A DNA stretch of 64,000 nucleotides from Myceligenerans indicum (lineage in GTDB: Bacteria; Actinomycetota; Actinomycetes; Actinomycetales; Cellulomonadaceae). The notes below the pieces were generated by a model. The model was not told the DNA's origin. It made no database searches and worked only from the letters and a program-made list of their open reading frames with translations. The stretch lies in NCBI RefSeq assembly GCF_016742955.1, contig NZ_JABBYC010000004.1, forward strand, positions 1-64,000, given 5' to 3'. Of this stretch, positions 59,620 through 64,000 are shown one piece after another (position 1 is the first letter of the stretch; every line of letters begins with the position of its first letter). Position numbers and translations under genes: made by a program.

Positions 59620-60993
59620 TCAGTCGGCCGACCGCAGGTCCCTCAGAGCATCCTGGATGCCCCGGTGGAAGGTCGGGTAGGCGTAGATCATGGACTCCAG
59701 CCGGCTGATCGGGACACGCGCGTGCACCGCGACCGCCAGCGCACCCAGGACCTCACCGCCGTGCGGGCCGGCGGACGTCGCGCCGACCAGGTACCCGGCG
59801 TCGGCGTCGGCGACCAGCTTGATGAAGCCCTCGTTGCCCGTCCCGTGGATCCAGCCCCGGGTGGTGGACGGGACCTGCTGGATGCCGGTCGCGACAGTGA
59901 GTCCCGCCTCGCGAGCGGCGGACTCCGTCAGGCCGACCGCGCCGACCTCCGGATCGGTGAAGGTCACGCGGGGAAGCGCATGATGGTCGGCGGCCGGTCC
60001 GGCCTGGCCCAGGATCTCCCGCACCACGATCTCGGCATGATACGTGGCCACGTGGGTGAACGCGCCCTTGCCGGCGACATCGCCGATCGCCCACACGCGC
60101 TCGGCCACCCGGAGCCGGTCGTCGACCAGGTCCCCGTCGGGTGCGGCGCCGAGCACCGCGCGGGTCCCGGGTGTCAGGCGCGGTCGCCGGCCGGTGGCCA
60201 CCAGCAGCTTCTCGGCGTGCAGCTCGCCCGGCAGGCCGTCGGCGGTGACGGTGAACCCCCGGCCGTCGTCGTACGAGACGTGCGTGACCGGGGTGCCCGC
60301 GTGCACGGTCAGGCCCTCGGCCTCCAGGACGCCCCCGATCAGCTCGGACGCCTCGGGCTCCTCCATCGGCAGGATGCGGGGCGCGGCCTCGACCACCGTG
60401 ACCCTCACGCCGAAACGCGCGTAGATCTGCGCGATCTCCAGGCCGATCGCACCGCCGCCGAGCACGAGCAGGGACTCGGGAAGTGTCTCGGCCCTGATCA
60501 CGTCGCGGTTGGTCCAGAACGGCGTCTCGGAGAGCCCGTCGATCGGCGGGGCCACCGGCTCCGTACCCGTGGCGACCACCAGGCCACGGGACGCCACGTA
60601 CTCGGACTCGCCGACCCGCACACGGTCCGGTCCGAGGATCTCCGCCCGGCCCCGGACGAACCGCCCGCCGGCCGCGGTGAACCGGTCGACGGCGATCGCG
60701 TCGTCCCAGTCGGCGGTGGCCTCCTCGCGGATCCGCCGGGCCACGGGAGCCCAGTCCGGCGTCACCGACGCCTCCCCGGCGGTCCCGGGAACGCGCCGGG
60801 CCTCCGCGAGCAGGTTGCCGGCGCGGATCATCATCTTGGACGGGATGCAGCCCCAGTAGGGACACTCACCACCCACCAGCTCCGCCTCGATGCCCACCAC
60901 GTCCACGCCCGCCTTCGCGAGCGCTCCCCCGACGGCCTCCCCGCCGACTCCCAGCCCGACGACGACAACCTCTGCCTGCTCGGTGGTGCTCAT
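59620..60993 (-). CDS. FAD-dependent pyridine nucleotide-disulfide oxidoreductase family protein
   Basis: 457 residues. FAD motif EVVVVGLGVGGEAVGGALA, redox pair GGECPYWGCIPSK (CxxxxC kept), NAD motif LLVLGGGAIGLEIAQIYARF, and ATG box VWAIGDVAGKGAFTH. The dimerisation domain ends YAYPTFHRGIQDAL where most lipoamide/mercuric/glutathione reductases have HxHPTxxE, so the His-Glu proton relay is missing (Tyr in place of His). A divergent actinobacterial subgroup; substrate unknown. GTG/ATG 60993 start; no clear operon partner. Confidence 0.88.
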   Translation of the reverse strand: MSTTEQAEVVVVGLGVGGEAVGGALAKAGVDVVGIEAELVGGECPYWGCIPSKMMIRAGNLLAEARRVPGTAGEASVTPDWAPVARRIREEATADWDDAIAVDRFTAAGGRFVRGRAEILGPDRVRVGESEYVASRGLVVATGTEPVAPPIDGLSETPFWTNRDVIRAETLPESLLVLGGGAIGLEIAQIYARFGVRVTVVEAAPRILPMEEPEASELIGGVLEAEGLTVHAGTPVTHVSYDDGRGFTVTADGLPGELHAEKLLVATGRRPRLTPGTRAVLGAAPDGDLVDDRLRVAERVWAIGDVAGKGAFTHVATYHAEIVVREILGQAGPAADHHALPRVTFTDPEVGAVGLTESAAREAGLTVATGIQQVPSTTRGWIHGTGNEGFIKLVADADAGYLVGATSAGPHGGEVLGALAVAVHARVPISRLESMIYAYPTFHRGIQDALRDLRSAD

Positions 60994-61196
60994 CTGCGCA
61001 TCCTCTCCTCGCGACGTCCTGACGACCTCTCCCGACCGGGCTCAGCGTAGGCCCGGGTGACACCTCGGTGCCCGGCCGCACGACGCCGGGCGGTACCTCG
61101 GCGACGGATGCGCCATGCCACCGCGAGCAGCGGGTGGGATCGATCCTCCGCGGGATTCGCCGATGAGTCCCCGCAGCGGCGGTCGTCAGACCTTCC

Positions 61197-61784
61197 ATGG
61201 GAATCATCACCGCAGACATGGCAGTGTCCGCAGACCTCATCTCCTCCGGGCACGACCAGTCGCTCGACCACCCGTTCGGCAAGCTCGCCGGCGAGCGGCT
61301 GCACACCTGGATGTTCGAGCACGGTGACGATCACCGTGCCGAGGTCGACGCGATCCTCGACGCCGGGGCGTTCATCATGGGCCGCAACATGTTCACACCG
61401 GGGCGAGGGGAGTGGGACCTCGGCTGGAGGGGCTGGTGGGGTGAGGAACCGCCCTACCACGCACCGGTGTTCGTCCTGACCCATCACGAGCGCGAGCCGC
61501 TGGAGATGGTCGGCACCACCTTCCACTTCGTCACCGGCGGGATCGAGTCAGCCCTCGCCGGTGCACGTGCCGCCGCCGGGGACCGGAACGTCTCGATCGC
61601 GGGAGGCGCCACCACCCTGAACGAGTACCTCGCCGCGGGCTATGTCGACGAGCTCCGCCTGCACGTGGTCCCGTTCACCCTCGGGGAGGGAACTCGCGTG
61701 TTCGACGGCGTCCCGCCGATCGAGTTCTCGGAGTCCGTCGTCCGGCACACGCCTGAGGTCACCCACCTGACCCTGCGGCGCTGA
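61197..61784 (+). CDS. Dihydrofolate reductase-like (RibD C-terminal domain) protein
   Basis: 195 residues. RibD_C/DHFR fold: MAVSADLISSG start, DAGAFIMGRNMFTPGRGEWD, PVFVLTHHERE, VSIAGGATTLNEYLAAGYVDE, LHVVPFTLGEGTRVFDG. This stand-alone family (YyaP/YwjB-like) binds NADPH; substrate unknown. Weak ribosome binding site. Divergent from the disulfide-reductase-like gene. Confidence 0.9.
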   Translation: MGIITADMAVSADLISSGHDQSLDHPFGKLAGERLHTWMFEHGDDHRAEVDAILDAGAFIMGRNMFTPGRGEWDLGWRGWWGEEPPYHAPVFVLTHHEREPLEMVGTTFHFVTGGIESALAGARAAAGDRNVSIAGGATTLNEYLAAGYVDELRLHVVPFTLGEGTRVFDGVPPIEFSESVVRHTPEVTHLTLRR

Positions 61785-61864
61785 GGCCCGAACCGGTCGA
61801 TCCGCGCGAACTTTCACTCACAATTCACCTACCTGGGGACCAGCTTGGCGTGGAGTGCGCGAAG

Positions 61865-63505
61865 ATGTGTCGCGTGGATCACCGGAAAGCCCGATTCGTC
61901 ACTACTCGCATCGCGGCCTCCGCCCTGGTCACCGTTCTGACGGCAAGCTCACTCACCGGCTGCTCGGTTCCTGCCGCCGAGGGCACCGACGTCTCGGCCG
62001 AGGCTCCCGCCGCGGTGCGCGCACCCGAGGGCGGCGTCCTCACACTCGTCTCCGACGACTCCGCCGAACTCGCCCTCCACGCCAGCCAGGCACTCTTCGA
62101 CCACTCGCCCGTGGTCGTGCTCGCCGGCGCCGGCGATGCACGCGACCGCATGACCGCGGGCGCGACCGGCGAGGCGCTCGCCGCTCCCGTGCTGCTCAAC
62201 GGCGGCGTCATCGACGACGCCGGACTGCTCAAGGAACTGGAGCGGCTGGGTGCCGAGTCGATCGTCGTCGTCGGTGACGAGGAGGAGGTCTCGGACGCGA
62301 CCGAGCTGGCCGGAGGCCTCGACGTCGTCCGCTTCGACCCGGACGCCGTCAACGAGGCGGCGGAGGACGCCGTCGAGTCCGTGAACGGTGGCGGGAAGGG
62401 TGCGTCCGTCGGAACGGGCGTCGACAGGAAGTCGTCGGCGGTCGGGGCGGAGATCACGCTTCCCGAGGCCGGGATGATCGACCCGACGAGGCTCCGGTCC
62501 CTGCGTGACCAGGTCCCCGCCGTGGAGGAACCGGACCAGCTCTCGGAGGTCATGCTCCTGATCGATCCGGCGGACGGTCAGGAGGCCGCCATCGGGACCG
62601 CGCGGGCCGCGGGCGCCGTCCCGCTCGTCGTCCCGGGCGGTGACCCCGGCGCGCGCAAGGACGTGATCAGCCGGCTCACCACCGCCGACCCGCTCGGCGT
62701 CGTCGCCATCGGGCCCGGCTTCACCGACAGCGACCGGCTGGCGTGGCAGGTCGATGCCGCGCGTCGAGGGGTCACCTACCCGCACGGCACGCAGCGCCTG
62801 GCCGGAGAGACCTACGTCGCGATCCCGTTCACCGTTCCGGCCGGGGCGGATCCCGCCGAGACCGCCGCGGCAGCCGCCGAGGCGCACGCGGTGGCGGACG
62901 CCTACGGCGGCGTGCCGGTGGTCGCCGTGCGCGCGAGCGTGAAGTCGCCGGGGCCCGGCGAGGACGGCGACTACGCCGACCCGATGCCGATCGAGGACCT
63001 GACGGCGGCGGTGACCGCCCTCCGCAAGGAGGGGATCGTCGTGCTGCTCGACGTCGTCCCGGGAAACCTGCCGTTGGCTGGCCCGCTCGACAGGCTCGAG
63101 CCGCTGCTCAGCATGCCCGGGGTCGGTGTCGCGCTGCATCCCGAGTTCCGGGTGGCGGGCAACGGCGCCGAGATCGAGGGACAGGTCGCGGTCACGGAAC
63201 TGCAGGCCGTGGTGGACCGGGTGGCCGGGATCGTCGCCGAGCACGGGCTGCCCCAGACGATGGTCGTCGTCCATCAGTCGCGGGCGTCGTCCGTCGTGGA
63301 CCGGGGCGCGCTGCACCCGCGCCCGGAGGTGGCCACGGTGTTCGCGGCGGCGGGTCCGGCCCACGGCATGCCCACGGACGGTCTCGTGTGGTCCGACGTC
63401 GCCTCCGAGCTCCCGGCGCGTACCGACGCCGGCTGGGCCGGGCCGCCGGCGGGCGCCCTCCCGCCCTCGGTCCCGGTGCAGCCCCTCCTGATCACGGTCG
63501 GCTGA
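61865..63505 (+). CDS. Lipoprotein with CWB2-like repeats, unknown function
   Basis: About 546 residues from ATG 61865 (GGAG nine bases upstream; GTG 61850 and GTG 61874 are alternatives). Lipobox LTGCS after a basic start. Residues ~45-160 contain putative cell-wall-binding repeat 2-like segments (ALHASQALFDHSPVVVLA, LLNGG, LLKELERLGAESIVVVGDE), and again at ~210-280. The C-terminal half is alpha/beta-like (VPVVAVRASVKSPGPGEDGD, GIVVLLDVVPGNLPL, GVALHPEFRVAGNGAEIEG) and not recognised. Probably surface-anchored. Convergent with the hexosaminidase gene, 17-nt gap. Confidence 0.7.
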   Translation: MCRVDHRKARFVTTRIAASALVTVLTASSLTGCSVPAAEGTDVSAEAPAAVRAPEGGVLTLVSDDSAELALHASQALFDHSPVVVLAGAGDARDRMTAGATGEALAAPVLLNGGVIDDAGLLKELERLGAESIVVVGDEEEVSDATELAGGLDVVRFDPDAVNEAAEDAVESVNGGGKGASVGTGVDRKSSAVGAEITLPEAGMIDPTRLRSLRDQVPAVEEPDQLSEVMLLIDPADGQEAAIGTARAAGAVPLVVPGGDPGARKDVISRLTTADPLGVVAIGPGFTDSDRLAWQVDAARRGVTYPHGTQRLAGETYVAIPFTVPAGADPAETAAAAAEAHAVADAYGGVPVVAVRASVKSPGPGEDGDYADPMPIEDLTAAVTALRKEGIVVLLDVVPGNLPLAGPLDRLEPLLSMPGVGVALHPEFRVAGNGAEIEGQVAVTELQAVVDRVAGIVAEHGLPQTMVVVHQSRASSVVDRGALHPRPEVATVFAAAGPAHGMPTDGLVWSDVASELPARTDAGWAGPPAGALPPSVPVQPLLITVG

Positions 63506-63522
63506 GGCCGCGACGGTTCCGG

Positions 63523-64000
63523 CTACCACTCCACCTGCGGTGTGGGGTGGTACGCCGCCCCGTCGCGACGCCAGGCGCCGGCCTCGACGGCGATCCGCCG
63601 CCGGAACACCTGCCAGTCCTTGCCCTCCTGCGGCGTCCACGCCGCCTCGGCCACGGCCGCGAGCCGGGGCAGCAGCATCGAGAACAAGTGGTCGCGCGTC
63701 ACCAGCGTCTCGGTCCACACGCACGCGGACACGCCGTCGACCGCCTCGGCGGGCAGCCCCTGGATCATCGCGTCCGGGTCCCACTCGTAGGAGTCACGCA
63801 GCTCGACGCAGCCCGCCCAGTCCAGGCCCAGCGGGTGCTCGGGCGTGTACTTCATGTCCAGGTAGGTGCGCGATGCCGGGGCCATGACGAACCTGCCGCC
63901 GGCCTCGGCGGCGCGCACGAACGCGTCGGCCTCCGCGCGCGTGTCCCAGTAGTGCAGGACGGTCCCGGGGTGCACGGGCGAGCCCGTGCCGGGGCCCGGG
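63523..64000 (-). CDS. Beta-N-acetylhexosaminidase, GH20 (C-terminal part, runs off window)
   Basis: Partial: the frame is open through position 64000, so only the last ~158 residues are seen. GH20 barrel end: LHYWDTRAEADAFVRAAEAG, FVMAPASRTYLDMKYTPEHP, LGLDWAGCVELRDSYEWDP, SACVWTETLVTRDHLFSMLL, LPRLAAVAEAAWTPQEGKDW. These include the family Trp and Glu of the substrate pocket (WTE) and the Tyr in YLDMKY. It removes terminal GlcNAc/GalNAc. Its start and any signal peptide are outside the window. Confidence 0.88.
   Translation of the reverse strand, partial: PGPGTGSPVHPGTVLHYWDTRAEADAFVRAAEAGGRFVMAPASRTYLDMKYTPEHPLGLDWAGCVELRDSYEWDPDAMIQGLPAEAVDGVSACVWTETLVTRDHLFSMLLPRLAAVAEAAWTPQEGKDWQVFRRRIAVEAGAWRRDGAAYHPTPQVEW

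Noticed and set aside
1..64000. tRNA genes or CRISPR arrays
   Set aside because: GGTTCGAA-like strings (for example in the SARP and HipA genes) are inside good coding sequence and lack cloverleaf partners; no regularly spaced direct repeats of CRISPR size were found.

Overview
The window is high-GC DNA with strong third-position GC bias, abundant GTG starts and many 4-nt ATGA/GTGA gene overlaps. It also carries a CarD regulator, F420 biosynthesis (FO synthase), F420-binding deazaflavin enzymes, a SARP/BTAD regulator and several glycoside hydrolases. This points to a polysaccharide-degrading actinobacterium, most likely a soil-type Micrococcales (Promicromonosporaceae/Cellulomonadaceae-like). 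The genus is inference. I see no tRNA, rRNA or CRISPR array.

Layout. 0-6.4 kb is a worn region: an IS630 remnant, a TetR-controlled oxidoreductase/DsbA pair with twin operators, CarD, a frameshifted IS5-type transposase remnant, and an unknown gene whose downstream partner and a convergent SMI1/KNR4 gene are both cut off at one junction near 5050. 6.5-12.3 kb holds a VKOR homologue and a compact acyl-CoA dehydrogenase-etfB-etfA-cytochrome b membrane protein operon with an operator-embedded promoter. 12.4-18.2 kb holds a SARP/BTAD-ATPase regulator, a convergent DrrAB-like ABC exporter and a CPBP membrane protease. The exporter and the protease each have three heptamer repeats at exact 11-nt spacing in front of them, as SARP proteins use. 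18.2-25.5 kb holds an F420-type nitroreductase, a GH2 beta-galactosidase with a 16-bp perfect palindrome upstream, a MarR/NAD(P)-reductase/VOC-dioxygenase cluster resembling quinone-catechol stress loci, and a secreted DUF1906-SH3 protein.

26-36.5 kb carries an amidohydrolase followed by a tightly coupled sugar operon: SIS isomerase, ABC importer, two PfkB kinases. Next come a DeoR repressor, a GH4 glycosidase and a class II aldolase. Together they could import a glycoside, hydrolyse it, phosphorylate it twice and split it in a tagatose-type pathway; two near-identical sites suggest one DeoR protein controls both halves. 36.6-48.8 kb holds a ketopantoate-reductase-like protein, a large Ser/Thr-kinase-like membrane protein, an MBL hydrolase, a DUF427 protein, FO synthase, a CPA2 antiporter, and two TetR/target divergent pairs that converge on three 27-nt tandem hairpins.

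48.8-58 kb contains a HipB/HipA-type module between two 106-bp direct repeats (one mismatch), inserted next to the 3' end of a rhamnose-type ABC transporter operon. A secreted CBM32/beta-helix protein is divergent from that operon. 58-64 kb has CcdA plus a TlpA-like lipoprotein, a disulfide-reductase-family flavoprotein without the usual His motif, a DHFR-like protein, a CWB2-type lipoprotein and the end of a GH20 hexosaminidase running off the window. The most unusual items are the repeat-flanked HipBA islet, the SARP repeat pair, the ETF-linked cytochrome b protein and the kinase-membrane fusion.
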